The notes under the pieces are model-generated. The model was not told the origin of the DNA, made no database searches, and worked only from the letters and a program-made list of their open reading frames with translations. Source: Simmondsia chinensis (Eukaryota > Streptophyta > Magnoliopsida > Caryophyllales > Simmondsiaceae). From it: 64,000 nucleotides of DNA. This document shows positions 30,322 through 42,005 of this stretch, piece by piece (within the stretch, counting starts at the first letter, position 1; every line of letters starts with the position of its first letter). A program made the translations under genes and the position numbers. The stretch spans positions 34,376,911 through 34,440,910 of the forward strand of contig JAGTTD010000007.1 in assembly GCA_018398585.1 (NCBI GenBank). Direction: 5' to 3'.

Positions 30322-31400
30322 TTTGTTAACTGTCAAAATACAGGAATAATTTTATCATTCGATTGAGAGTATAATTACTTCACAAGTATACGCATGATTT
30401 GAATAAATTTTCCTTTTTGCATATAATGATACCTATTTGTTCAAATTTCAATCTGTATTAAATGACTTCACATCATGCATACCACTTAAAGCTAGTAGAA
30501 CCTTGTGGTAAATTTTCCTGGTTAACCGAGTAGTCAAGAGTTCACATCATGCATAGTACTTGGCACCCCAACTTAGTTTGAATACATTTGGAATGGGTTT
30601 TAGAAATGTACCACGAGTTTTAAATAAATATACCACGACTTTTAACTAAATGTACCACAAGGTTCTACTAGCTTGTACCACATAGTTTTACATGAAGAAA
30701 TCTTTAATTTTTACACCATTTTTCCAATAATTATGGATCCCGTTAAACTAATGACTTTATTATGCATCTATAATGATTTTTTTCTTAAAATAATTGTATT
30801 TTTAATATTCTGAATATTTTATTATTATTTTTATGGTGTTCAAATATTTTATTTTATATGACATATAAACTTCGATATATAACAATAATATTAATAGTAA
30901 ATATATTTTTTGGACAATACTTTTTAAAAATTGGATAAATTTATGTATATCAAATAACAATATCTATATAACATGATACAAAAAATTTAGGTAATTACCT
31001 TTTTTACATTTTCGTGAAAAGTTGCTGCACGCGTTAAAAAAAAACCTAATTTTCCTTTTTTATTTTTAAAAATAAAAAAATGACCAAAATGCCCCTGCTA
31101 ACATGGCAGTGCCATGTTGACTGGGCATGCTATTTTGGTAATTTCAAAATTTCGCATACTATTTTTGTAATTTTGAATTTTCGCTTGCTATTTTGGAAAT
31201 AAAAATTACCAAACGTGCTATTTTAAAAACTTACCCTATAATAAGTGACTCATATATAGCAGGTATTACAATATATAACATATTATTTAATGCATGTTTA
31301 AGCTAGTATGGACACCTTAGTAACTGAAAAGAATAGATCTTATTTGCTGTAGATTCCTAAAATATTGAACCAAAGTTGATGCCATTAATGTTATTTATCC
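30322..31400. other. Intergenic, with a 21-bp inverted repeat and short low-complexity repeats
   Basis: 3' flank of copy 2, then AT-rich sequence. 30490-30510 and 30653-30673 are perfect inverse copies (core tagtagaaccttgtgg), with short taccacga repeats between them. Near 31110-31220 gctattttggtaattt-type units repeat. From about 31250 the sequence is the duplicated upstream flank of the DD11-like unit, broken at 31409 by the next element. Confidence 0.55.
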
Positions 31401-32892
31401 TAATATTTCGGGTTATTTACATTTTAGTATCCCGATATTTCTATTAATGATAAAAATGATTATGGCCTTTGAATTAATAAATACGCCCCTAAGTTTTTAT
31501 CGTATTAATAAAAAGGCCTCTAAGTTTTTCTTGTATTAATAAAAAAGGCCACTTACCGACATGATGACAACATTTTTCGTTACAAATCTGAGGTGGAAAC
31601 TGGTTTTTTATTAGTGCTGCAGTAAAATTTATGCAGCACGTAAGTGAAAAATTGGGGAATGGGAAGATTCAACACCTTCCCTTTAATTTTATTACGAAAA
31701 TAATAAAACAAGGGGGAAAAAACGCTCAATTTCTCACAACCCGAGAAAGAGAGAAAACCCTAAAATTTATTGAAATTAAATCTGAAAATTGAATGAAAAA
31801 ACCCTAATTGGCTCTCTCCTTTAAATAGAGGAGCTTTCCAACTAAGGTTAAACACTAAAATAAATCTAGATAATTCAGAAAATAAAATAATTAAATCTCA
31901 AAACAACTCCTATCTAGAATTAAAGCAATTCTAGCTAACTTGTATCTCCTATGTAAAAGAATCCAGCCCGGGTCCAACTCTTTATTCATCCGATCTCTTA
32001 TTCGTCAAGATACGGGTTGCATCGTCCTCCCCGACTTGGAGAGGATTCTCCCTCGTATTCGTCTTGTTACGCTTGTTAGCAAATGAAGATGCCCACAGGA
32101 AAAATCAACGGTTCCCAATTTATGACCTAAAGTTTTTTGGTGTAAAGGTGCCTTAGGTAGTGCTTGTGATGAGAGTTGGATTTTTGTGGAGCTAACGGTT
32201 GTGGTTGAAGTTGTACAGACGGTAAAGTTGGTGTTGATGGATGCGGTGGAAGTCCGGTCATTGATGGCAGAGTTAGGCCTAAGATCTCGATAGTTTTGAT
32301 TTTCTCCTCATCATAGATGGGCTTATCATAGGTGGGCTCATCAAAGATAGATGGAGAAGATAAATCAAGATCGGACTCCTCATGTGCGCTAAATATAGGC
32401 TCTGTTATTGTTAGGGGTTGGAGCATATTTTGTGGGATTGGTTTGGTTGGTGATGGTGGTGGTGGTTGTCAAAGCTTTCCTCTGTTTCGTCCTCTCCTCT
32501 CACCTCCGGTGGTTGTTGAGGTTGAGCTGTAGGCGTTTGGTAGGGATTTGCACCCAATTGCACCATACATAGCTCGATTCACTAGAATCTCTCTTCCATG
32601 TCCTCGAACCTTCCCTCGGTCTTTAGTTGAAAGTCTCGCTCATATACGTCTCCGATGGAGGCGTATCTTTGTCGCCCATGAGCCATCTCAGAAGCCGTTC
32701 TGAGCTCTGATACCAACTGATGCAGTGCCTAGATGGAAATTAAAAAAACGGAAGGTTCAACAGCTTTCCTTTAATTCTTATTGCGAAAATAATAAAGAAT
32801 AAAGGAGAATAAAGAGTCTAACTAAATTCTCACCCCAAGAACTAGAAAGAACACATAATCAATGATAAAAATATCTAAAACAATATTGAACT

Positions 32893-33826
32893 AGAGTCGA
32901 TTCCCAAAATAATGTTGAAAAATAAAAAAATTAAAAAAATAATGCTAAAAAATAAATATTTACCAAACTACTGTTGAACCACGTTTAGAAAACGCGGTTC
33001 ACTCCAAAAATAACCGAATTAAGAGAAAAATAATTTTTCCAGTCATAAAACGCGTCTTAAAGACGTATTTCATATGTAAATAAACCGCGTCCGCGGTTCA
33101 TTTGAAACTAAATTGCGTCCGCGGTTATTCTGTAACTAAACCGCGTCTTCAAGACGCAGTTCATGTAAGACTAAAATGCGCCTTAAAGACGCGGTTCATA
33201 GAATTGTAAAGGACGGGTCTTGAAGTCAAGGATGCCCACGCTCGAAACTAATTCAAAATGAATTGGATGAGAATGACTATACACGAAGGGTCACACGTGG
33301 GTTCTGTAAGAGAAAAGGTCATAATGTATTGACATGCAAGAGGAAAAAGGAGCACGAGGCTCCGTTAGCAGCTAGTAGCAGGGAAATATATGACCGTAAT
33401 ATTTATTTATGTTTCATTTTTTTGAACATTTATTTATATTTTATTTATATTATTTTTTATATAGCAGTTCGTTATTTATATATATCTATTAGTTTGTTAT
33501 TTATATTGTTTTACTCATAAACCGCGTTTACTAAACGCAGGTTTTCTAAGAGTAAACCGCGTTTTTAATTACATTATAACTGCGTTTAGTAAAATGGAAT
33601 CATATATGAGTAAACCGCACTAAACCACGTTTTGTAAACGCGGTTTATATGGCACTAAACCGCGTTTTGTAAACGCGGTTTATTATGTATATATTGTTTA
33701 ATTTTTTGATGCGGTTATTTTTCGATATAACCGCGTTTATAAAACGCGGTTCAATAGTAGATTGGTAAATATTTATTTTTTAGCATTAATTTTTTTATTT
33801 TTTAGCATTATTTTGGGAACCTACTC
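32893..33826. mobile_element. CG-rich Mutator-like element inside the middle LTR
   Basis: The long TIRs (about 88 bp) begin gagtcgattcccaaaataat and, inverted, gagtaggttcccaaaataat. The flanks tattgaact (32884-32892) and tattgatct (33827-33835) match at 8 of 9. The interior repeats aaccgcgtttataaaacgcggtt-like palindromes many times. It carries a 33256-33370 frame with FCKRKGHNVLTCKRKKEHE, like the C-terminal zinc knuckle of Mutator transposases. The rest of a transposase is absent. Confidence 0.7.
33256..33393 (+). pseudogene. Mutator-type transposase C-terminal zinc-knuckle fragment
   Basis: DENDYTRRVTRGFCKRKGHN then VLTCKRKKEHEAPL. The spacing matches the second half of CX2CX4HX4C, but the first Cys of the knuckle is not obvious. 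It lies within the CG-rich element and supports its Mutator assignment. Confidence 0.5.
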
Positions 33827-35363
33827 TATTGATCTAACTAAATCCTAGACTTCATCTTGTTTAATGGAGGAACTAATTCAAGTAAACTAAAAGACATAAA
33901 AATTAAAAGATAAATACAAAAATAATTCTTAATTATCTAAATAACTAATAATTGTCTTTTAACATAATCTAAGTTAAAGTCTCCTAATTGATGTTAACTT
34001 TCTTAATCCGGTTCATCCTTTCGCGTCTTTTCCATCCTGCCAGGTAACTCATCTCTCCAAGAATCCGATCCGCCAAGATACGGGCTGCATCATTCTCTCC
34101 GACCTGGTGAGAATTCGCCCTCGAATTCGGCTGCTTAGTCTTGAAGGTGGTTGGCAATGGCAACAAAAAAAATCCAGGAGATCTATTTTGGGTCGTAGTA
34201 GAGCACTTCGATGTGTGCCTGTATTAGTTGGTGCTCATGATGGGGGTTGAGTGGATAATTTTTTTGGTAGAGCTAATGTTGTCGGTTTTGGTTGGGACAT
34301 TGGTGTTGTGTGAATGATAGGTAAGGTCGTGTTCGTGTGATTATCGGTGGTGGTGGGGATATGATCTCAATATCTTCAAGTATCTCTCATCATAGACGGG
34401 CTTATCATATATGGGCTCATCAAAGATTGGGGGAGAAGAGAAATCGTGAATGGGGTTATCATCCGTTTCTTCCTCGCCACCTCCTGCTGGCAGGTTTTGA
34501 GGTTAAGCTTCAAGTGTTCGATTGGGATTCGCCTCCAATTGGATCAAGCAATGCTCAATTCGCCGGAATCTCTCTTCCATATCCCCAAACCTCCTCTCAG
34601 TCTGCCATTGAAAGTCTTGCTCATATATGCCTCCAACGGTGGCGTATCTCTGATGCCCACGGGCCATCTCAGAAGTCATTCTGAGCTTTGATACTAACTG
34701 ATGCAGCGCGTAAGTGGAAAAATGGGGAACGGGAAGGTTTAATGGATTTTCCTTTAATTTTATTAGGAAAATAATAAAACAAAGGGAAAAAAGTCGCTCA
34801 ATTTCTCACAACCTGAGAAAGAGAGAAAATCCTAAAATTTCTTGAAATTAAATCTAAAAATTGAATGAATAAAATCCTAATTGGCTCTCTTCCTTAAATA
34901 GAGGTGCTTTCCTAATTAAGGTTAAACACTAAAATAAATCTAGATAATTAAATAAAATAATTAAATCTCAGAAAAACTCCTATCTAAAATTAAAGCAATT
35001 CTAGCTAATTTGTATCTCTTATGTAAAAGAATCCTGCGCGGGTACAACTCTTATTCACCCGATCTCTTATTCGCCAAGATACGGGCTGCATCAAAAATGA
35101 CAAAACACCCTCTCAATAAACATATTTTTAAACTAATTAAGCAAAAACATATAGTTTTTACATCATATAATGGCCTGAATTTTATGCTTATAAAGTATGA
35201 ATAAGGGCATTCAAAATCAATTTACTGTAATATTAATAAAAAAAACAGTTGCCGTGTTAGTTCTGTCGATATTATAGAGAGGGGTACTTTTATTAATACA
35301 ACAAAAATTTAGGAATATTTTATTATTTCTAAAAATGTTAGAATACTAAAATATAAATAACCC

Positions 35364-35408
35364 TAATATTTACTATGAACGTGAGGGAAACAAATGTTTT
35401 CCTTTTAA
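35364..35408 (+). other. Short piece of DD11-like upstream flank between two insertions
   Basis: taatatttactatgaacgtg ... gttttccttttaag matches the flank of copies 1, 2 and 4. It resumes after the 35414-37019 element at gttttcatgcctgtgttgcc. Confidence 0.75.
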
Positions 35409-35413
35409 GTTTT

Positions 35414-37019
35414 TGTTGGAAAAATTCACAATCAATTTACGTGGAAAATGGGTGCCTTATGCACTATAAAATTTGGGAATTACAATATCTAATTAGAACA
35501 CCTAAATCCCATATTACAATCATCATGAATAATCAACATGATTATTGCACAGTAAGCCACAAACCTTCTCACAATGTAATTACCGTACTTTGAGTCACCA
35601 ACCCTCCTTAATGTAGCTTATGCATGGCGAGTTATTAGCTGTACTCAACGTATGTAGCTTTGGATAGAGCGTTACATACCAAAGGAGGTTCCATCCCAAA
35701 ACCAATTGGCAATGAGTTGAATAACTCTTTAGGTATATAAATTGGTATTTCTTAAGCCTCCACACTAGAGATGGCCAACGGGCCGTGTCGGCTCACGAAC
35801 CGGCCCGGCCCACCCCAATTGACTGGGATGGGCCACGGGTATCCTCAAAAGTGAGAAGGCCCAAGCCTGGGCCCGACCTGGTGCCGTTGGGGGGCTTTTA
35901 CCATACCATACCCCCCCCCCCCCCACAATTCCCACACCAAACTCTGGGGGAGCAGCCTTAAGGGAAAAAAAAAGATCTTTTTTTTGTAAATTCTAACCAA
36001 ATTTTTTCATTTCATCACACAACAATTATCAATTCTTTCTTCTCTACTTACAATCAATTCTTTGCTCTCAATCTCTCAAGTTTGAAGTTTTAATTGTGTT
36101 ATACTCGTAGATACTTATAGAAGCTCAAATTTCAGTTTTCGCTTCGGTAAAATTAGTATCAAAATTTTATTTATTTGTCAGTTTTATTTACCTTGCATTC
36201 TTACTTGCATTTTATAATTATAAATTAACAATATAATGACACATAATTCATTCTTATCTGGAGCTGGTTGATCTAATTTTAGCTCTTCTAAGAAATAGTC
36301 AGAGAAAAACTCTGACAAGGTCGACTCGAGAAACGACTAATGACACATAGTTGGAGTTTTGGTGTGAGATGTGTAATGTTGGTGTGTATTCTATGAAAGT
36401 GTTGAATACTCAGAAGAGGGCAAAGAAATATATGGCTAAACTTCTGAAACTCATCGAAGGTCGCGATGGAAACTTGACGTTGTCCTCGACCGATAAGGTG
36501 CCTCGAGTGGTGAATGAGGCTAACCCAGTGGCTGAAGTGATCGAGGAGGAAACACTCGTAATGTAAAAAAAAAAAAACGGGGAGCGAGGATTGAGTGGAT
36601 GAACATAATGTTGATGCTGAAGTAAACGGTGGAGATAGAGAATGGTGAGGCTTGAATCATTGAATAGGCACTATTCGATCGAGATCCGTTTGGAAGATCG
36701 ACTGCTCTGATTGATTGGTTGGTAAGTGATCTCTGTATATGATTGAGATAGTAGTAAAATGTGTTGTGTTTTATCCTCGGTGGCATTTGGTATAACGAAT
36801 GTGGGGACACCCCTTTACATATCACTCTAGCCATCACATTTTCTTTCTCTCTACTCCACACTAGTCACCAAAGCTCTATTCATAATCAAGTTATCTAATC
36901 TAAATCTCAGTCAGATTAGATAACTAAATTATCTTATCAAAAGATTAATCAAATCAAATTAAAATTAAGTCTAAATCCAATTATATTACTTCCTAATTTT
37001 AGAGCAACAATATTCAATA
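35414..37019. mobile_element. Insertion carrying a hAT-like end and a zinc-finger gene fragment
   Basis: The block starts tgttggaaaaattcac and is flanked by gtttt on both sides (35409-35413, 37020-37024). It interrupts the copy 3 upstream flank at a point where copies 1, 2 and 4 are continuous. Inside, 35766 begins tagagatggccaacgggccg, a hAT-type end with gggcc/ggccc motifs (35785-35880), followed by a C14 run (35911-35924). Further on is a zinc-finger fragment at 36351-36566. The right end (gcaacaatattcaata) is not a clear LTR end, so the class is uncertain. Confidence 0.5.
36351..36566 (+). pseudogene. U1-type C2H2 zinc-finger gene fragment, both His lost
   Basis: The frame reads WCEMCNVGVYSMKVLNTQKR then AKKYMAKLLKLIEG. 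This fits the plant U1-like (zf-met) finger C-x2-C-x12-H-x5-H with L before the first His and GKKH at the second. Here the two His positions are Gln and Tyr, so zinc could not be held. No partner exons were recognised nearby, so it looks like a captured gene piece. Confidence 0.55.
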
Positions 37020-37281
37020 GTTTTCATGCCTGTGTTGCCCTAATTTTACTCATTAATTAAAACTTACTCTATTAGTACCATGATAAACTATTATAACTTA
37101 TTATCAATTAAGTAATTTAATTAATGACCTAAACGTTTTCAACATTTATGCCATTATGTTTTCATTTCATGCTATTGTGTATATATATAAACAACCTTGA
37201 GTCTCTAAGACACCATCATCGACATCCACTCATTTTTATTTCTTATTTTCTCTCACAAATACGAGGTATAAATACAATATC

Positions 37282-37650
37282 ATGGAGACAAAGACTACTA
37301 TGTTCAGTGCATCTATTGTGCTTGTTATGTTGTAGACTGCATGTAAACCTATAAGGTCTGAAGAAATCCTAACACTAACGTCAAGTGTGGATATAAATCC
37401 TAGACATATAAAAGAATGTTGGAACAAATTGTCAGTTAATTGTGCAGAATCAATATTTAACCATGTGTTCAAGGAAGGAAGCCATGAATCCGTTAATGCA
37501 AGTTGTTGCAAGCAAATGTTAAGGATGGGAAAAAAATGTCACGATGTTTTAACTGCATAGATTCTCAGAAATCAGGATTACGAAGAGAAGGTACAAGAAA
37601 TCATCCAGAAAAAGGAAAAGGTTTGGAAGTCTTGTAACTCGATAGTTTAA
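37282..37650 (+). pseudogene. DD11-like copy 3, two in-frame stops
   Basis: 369 bases, no frameshift, TATA-like tatatataaac about 100 bases upstream. A Leu codon in the signal peptide has become TAG, and Trp of TAW has become TAG. The domain text between is intact: ECWNKL, NCAESIFNHVFKEGSHE, SCCKQMLRMGKKCHDV, EDYEEKVQEIIQKKEKVW, KSCN. All six Cys codons remain. Its upstream flank is split by two transposon insertions. Confidence 0.85.
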
Positions 37651-38870
37651 TTTGTTAGCTATAAAAATACATGGATAATTTTATCTTTCTTTTGAGAATG
37701 GAAATACGTTACATGTACATGCATGATTTGAATAAAGTTTCCTTTCTACATATGATAATACATTTTCTTGCTCAAATTGCACCGTGCTTGATTTAGCTTG
37801 TTGGCAAATAAAAACCGTGAAAATGCTCCGGTTGAATGAAAGACTTATAATTGATTGATATAAAAGATTTTTGTTATATTTTTGCATAAGCAAAAAGAAG
37901 AGTGTTTGAAAAAAAAAAAAAAAAAAAAAAAAGAAACTAGAAGTTTTATAATTTAAAAAAAAAAATCCATAATTCACCTCTTTTACATATTATTTAAAAA
38001 TAGTTTTTAATAAGAATTATCTGCCTTAAATATTTACTCACCATTATTCAATTTCATTTTCACCATTGAATTCCACTCCACCACCATCACCAATGTGATG
38101 GAGATGAGAATGGTGCAATGAATTTATAATCACTAAGATTAGATAAGATGAAGGAGACGTGTTTGAGTTGGTTTTGACTGAGGTTGACAAAATTTGACAC
38201 GACAAGATAACACGATACGAACATGACACGAAGATAGTGGGTTTGAGTCAAGGTTTTGAAGCTAGGTTGACCTGTATAACTCGTTTAGATAATTATGTTG
38301 AATTTGGTTTTGAATTGTTTAACTTGTTTTCAACATGCTAGCTTATTTAGTCATCGGCCAAGTATGCCGAAAACATCCGAATTATTTATATTGCTATTGC
38401 ACTCAATCAAATGTGGCAGATGTACACATCGGATCAAAACATTCCCCGTAAGTATTGTACTATATTCCCACTTGCCTAATAATTATCGTGCTAGTCGACA
38501 ATTAATAACCGTTTACACATTCATATTGTGATTCAATCGCTCCTAGTGAGTCGTCTCAAGTGCTTGTAAGAAGGAAGAATCAAAATACTTCTAGTAGGTT
38601 AGCCCAAAATGCCTACATAAACTTAGATTCCTTTAACATACCAAGGCAAACTGAATAACTTCATACAAATTACCCTGTGCTGTCATATTTGAGGGGGTCA
38701 AACGCCCTGTTGAGACTCATGATATGCTAAACGTCCTATTAAGATCCACAATAGGCTGGACACCCTGTTGATATCAATAATGAGTTAAATACCTTATTGA
38801 GTGTCAGGTGCTTTGTTACGTGCCCAGTCAAGCTCTTTACCCAATTGCACTTCTTGTTTATGTTATGTGC
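37651..38870. other. 3' flank of copy 3, then unassigned repeat-like sequence
   Basis: To about 38170 this is the duplicated 3' flank (ccatcaccaatgtgatggag, gaaggagacgtgtttgagtt; also after copy 1). 38170-38350 has acacgacaagataacacgat-type motifs that may be another hAT-like subterminal region. Nothing recognised in 38350-38870. A23 run at 37909-37931. Confidence 0.4.
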
Positions 38871-39196
38871 CTTGTTGACCTCATGCAAAGTTCAAAGGGA
38901 TTGGGTGTTGGGTGGAGGCTTCAGTTCCACTCTCTTTGCTCCTGTTCGCCTTCTGGTTTTTCTTCAGCTAGGGCCCCTGTGTGTGTTTGTTCTGTGAGCG
39001 TTGTCCCCGTGTCTTGTCTGGTCCTGTTCTCGGTGGCTGTTGTGTCGTGTTTTGAGAGGAGCTTTTGTTTCTGTTTTCTTGTTTTGTGCTTTTTGTTTTT
39101 GGTCCCCGTGTTGTTGCAGTTGGACTCAGGCCTCGCCTAGCGAGTGGCTTGCTTGTGGTCGCGATTTTGTCGCAAATTATCGGAAAAAAGGATGAA
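38871..39196 (+). mobile_element. LINE 3' untranslated end (5'-truncated)
   Basis: G/T-rich text (gttttcttgttttgtgcttt, ggtccccgtgttgttgcagt) ending gcaaattatcggaaaaaagg, parallel to the LINE ends near 28436 and, on the minus strand, near 56780. No frame. Confidence 0.5.
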
Positions 39197-39771
39197 ATCC
39201 TAAATGCCTCAATCACACGCAATTATAGGTGAGCGTTGTATAGTAGCAAGCTGTAGTTAAAGACCAACTTCTACTATACTCCATGACCGAACTTGGAATA
39301 ATAGAAGTTTGCCCATGGATAGGGGGCCTAATATGTCTATAACTGGGACCCAACCGATATGGTTAAAACCAGGAAGAGTGGCTGGATTGCTCTGTTCAAA
39401 GCTTAACTGAGGTTAGATAGTAGAAATTGAGAGAGAGAGAAGAAGAAGTTCAGGTAGAGAGAGAGGATGAGGGAGGGGTAGATTTCATTTACTTTTCATT
39501 CATAACTTCCATTACAAATCTAATTCCCTATTTATAGATGGGGAGAAAATAATTAAGTAATATTGTAATTATGTTATAAAAGGAAAAATAACCTAGATTA
39601 TCACTAAAATAAAGCTACCTATTAAAATAGTATTTAATTACTTGTCTAACACATGATTAATTTATTTTTCCTATAACACCAACAACTTGCTATTGTAGAT
39701 GGCAAGTATGTTATAGATACAATGAGCTGGTAATTATAATATAAAATCAGTCAGCAATAAATTTAGTTTAA
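39197..39771. other. Probable LTR relic, minus orientation
   Basis: Contains a (ga)n stretch near 39430 and ttccctatttatagatgggg, like the promoter part of a copia LTR read on the minus strand. Ends not found. Confidence 0.3.
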
Positions 39772-41020
39772 GGCTCTATTTGTTTCGAGGGAAGTACTCG
39801 TCTCCATGGAACACTTTTTCCATGGAAAATGCGATTTATGTTGAGGTTTTCTTTTGTTTGTTTCAACAGAAAATACGTTATCACCTTGCAGTATTCCTTC
39901 TTTGTTTTAAATGAATCGTATTCTATCAATCATATTATGTTTTGTAATAGGACAATATAAGTAGCAATACAATATATTTGAAATTCGCTAGACTTCATGT
40001 GATTGCGCAATTATTACTAAAGTATCCTGAGATTTGACATTTACCACATATCCCTATATTTTATTATATACAATGAGGTACTCTGAAGTTGAATATTTGT
40101 TTACTTAGATACCATATATTAAAAATTGATGAATTTTTGTAAAAATTTGACCAATTTTATATAAAATGCTAATATAATATATAATTGTGATAATATTTAC
40201 AAGCGGTGACAATATTTTCGGAAAATTATATTTAAAGGTTTATTGTATGTTAATGTAAATTACCTAAATATGGCCGAAATCATATATCATGTTACCATTT
40301 TTTAACAAAAAAATCAAATTCTAATGAGAATATTGTTATATTTTAGCATATTTTATCGAAAATATATCAAATTTCTATGAAAGGCACTTGATTGATAAAA
40401 TTTTAAAACTTCAGTGTACCTAAATGATAAAATATTAAACTCTCAAGATACCCCATTATATGCATTGAAATGCTAGGATATCTTAGTGATAGAAGTTTAA
40501 ACGTTAGGGTACTTAAGTGATAATTTTTCTAAAAGGCATATATATAAAAAAAATATTTTCTAAAAGAAAAAATTAATCTATGAATAGTTTTTTGGTGCTT
40601 GGTTGATGTAAACATTGTTTTCTAATTATAATATTTACGACAACGTGAATCAATAAAGATTTTTATAATATAACATATCAGTTAGGGATAAAAATCAAAT
40701 GAAACCACATAATTTACTCCAAGATTTAGAGTTGGCTGATAATTATTTGTCCAGTTCTTATCCCACATTATTACCTAGAGATCTAATATCCTGCAAAGTT
40801 TATTTTGGTTTGATCAATATTCGGATAGATGTATACCTTTGAAAATTTTTGGACTGCTTGGAATGATGACTTCCCCCCTTTTAAAAAGGAAGTCCTTTTC
40901 CCCCATTTGAGGGAAAAGCTTTCCTTCGGAAAACATTTTCCGTCGGAAAACACCCGCCAAACAACAGAAAAGAGGAAAACCAATTCTGAGAATGTAGTTT
41001 TTCCTCTGAATAAACATAGC
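39772..41020. mobile_element. Terminal-inverted-repeat element flanked by ttaa
   Basis: The left end ggctctatttgtttcgaggg and the inverted right end gctatgtttattcagaggaa are similar. Both are bordered by ttaa (39768-39771, 41021-41024). Inside each end are ccatggaaaa/ggaaaaca-type motifs. 1.25 kb, no coding frame. Harbinger-type (3-bp TWA) is the likeliest class; the border is too AT-rich to be certain. Confidence 0.5.
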
Positions 41021-41024
41021 TTAA

Positions 41025-41639
41025 ATTAAGAGATTGGACTCGAAAATACCAAATAGGTGAACCACGCTAGGTTGTGCCACGTGTCCCGTACATTTCAAGG
41101 CTAAATAGGGGAGCATGAAAGAGGTAGGAGGTGATGGGAGGAGGAGGATGATGATGGTGATGATGCTAATTATGGTGGTGGTGGTGACGAAGATGATCCA
41201 TGCCTTCAACTTTGATGGTTTGGATTCTCTGCTCATCTTAAACGAACCATTTATGCTTATTTTACTTATTATTATGTAAAGTTCAAGTTATCCTACCCAT
41301 CCTACTAGCCCTGAATTCGCTTAACTCGTCAAGTCTTCATCTTTAACCTATTAAAGCTTTGAGAGGTCCTAGGCCAGTCTTATATTAGCCCTTTTTATCA
41401 CATTCCTTTTAAGGGCTCCAACTAAGTATTATGCTATATTTACCTGATCCTATTAATTTGCTGACTCTTAATTATTGTACTTGTTACCTGTCTTAATTTT
41501 TATTATATGAAACCAGCACTGACTTGAATGTCGCAGGAGTCGCCTTTAATAACTCCATGGGGCCATCTAACCGTTTGTTTGTCTTGCAGTAAATATCAAG
41601 TCGGGCTTGTAGTTAGAGCTTGAGTTATGCTCTCAAATA
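41025..41639. other. Intergenic, nothing firm
   Basis: A G-box-like gccacgtgtc at about 41078, a gatgatggtgatgatg stretch near 41150, otherwise plain sequence. Confidence 0.35.
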
Positions 41640-41850
41640 TACCTCAACATGATGAATAAGCACTACCAAATTTATTGTTAACAGTATGATTTCCAAACAT
41701 CTTGACCACTGATAATTTTTTGTACTTTTTTCGTAATCCTCATTCATTAGACAAGTCAGTATGACATCTGTTTCCATCCGCGATAGCTGATTGCTACACT
41801 CCACTTTAATGAGATCACAATTACCATCCCTAGAGACATGGTTAAACATT
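41640..41850 (-). pseudogene. Second antisense relic of a DD11-like gene
   Basis: The minus strand frame reads MFNHVSRDGNCDLIKVECSN, then QLSRMETDVILTCLMNEDYE, then WSRCLEI. It parallels FNHVFKEGSHK, SCCKQMLRMGKKCHDDLTAW, NEDYEEKV and VWKSC of the plus-strand copies. The signal peptide is absent and Cys positions have been lost. The sequence on its 5' side (tcgcatatgtacatatataa) also borders the relic at 26555-26695, so both descend from one head-to-head unit. Confidence 0.6.
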
Positions 41851-42005
41851 GCTTATAATGCATGCCACCATTCACAATATGAGAAACAACGACTTATTAA
41901 TGACGCTTTATATTCGCATATGTACATATATAACATAAAAAACTTATATATTAACATGCATTACAACATACAACGAATTATTTGATGCGTGTTTAAGCCA
42001 CTTAT

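Larger units (their letters stand above)
31632..35090 (-). mobile_element. Tandem TRIM-type array LTR-internal-LTR-internal-LTR
   Basis: Three direct LTR-like copies: 31632-32021 (390 bp), 32721-34089 (enlarged by an insert) and 34702-35090 (389 bp). Each begins tgcag and ends gctgca or gttgca. Internal parts are 32022-32720 and 34090-34701. On the minus strand each LTR is followed by tcagttggtatcagagctca (PBS for initiator Met tRNA; the right copy has two changes). Each internal ends in a purine tract next to the following LTR. Internals of 0.6-0.7 kb with no gag or pol are TRIM-sized. No matching 5-bp flanks were found. Confidence 0.75.
31410..35363. mobile_element. Mutator-like MITE, swollen by a nested LTR array
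   Basis: The termini gggttatttacattttagta and the inverse of tactaaaatataaataaccc match, and their similarity extends to tattaataaaa inside. The flanks are taatatttc (31401-31409) and taatattta (35364-35372). The paralogous upstream flanks of copies 1 and 4 read straight across (gtaatgtttactatgaa, gtaatatttactatgaa), so they show the empty site. Without the LTR array (31632-35090) the element would be about 0.5 kb. Confidence 0.8.

Noticed and set aside
38797..39195. Overlapping plus- and minus-strand frames near 39000
   Set aside because: Shadows in a G/T-rich LINE 3' end.
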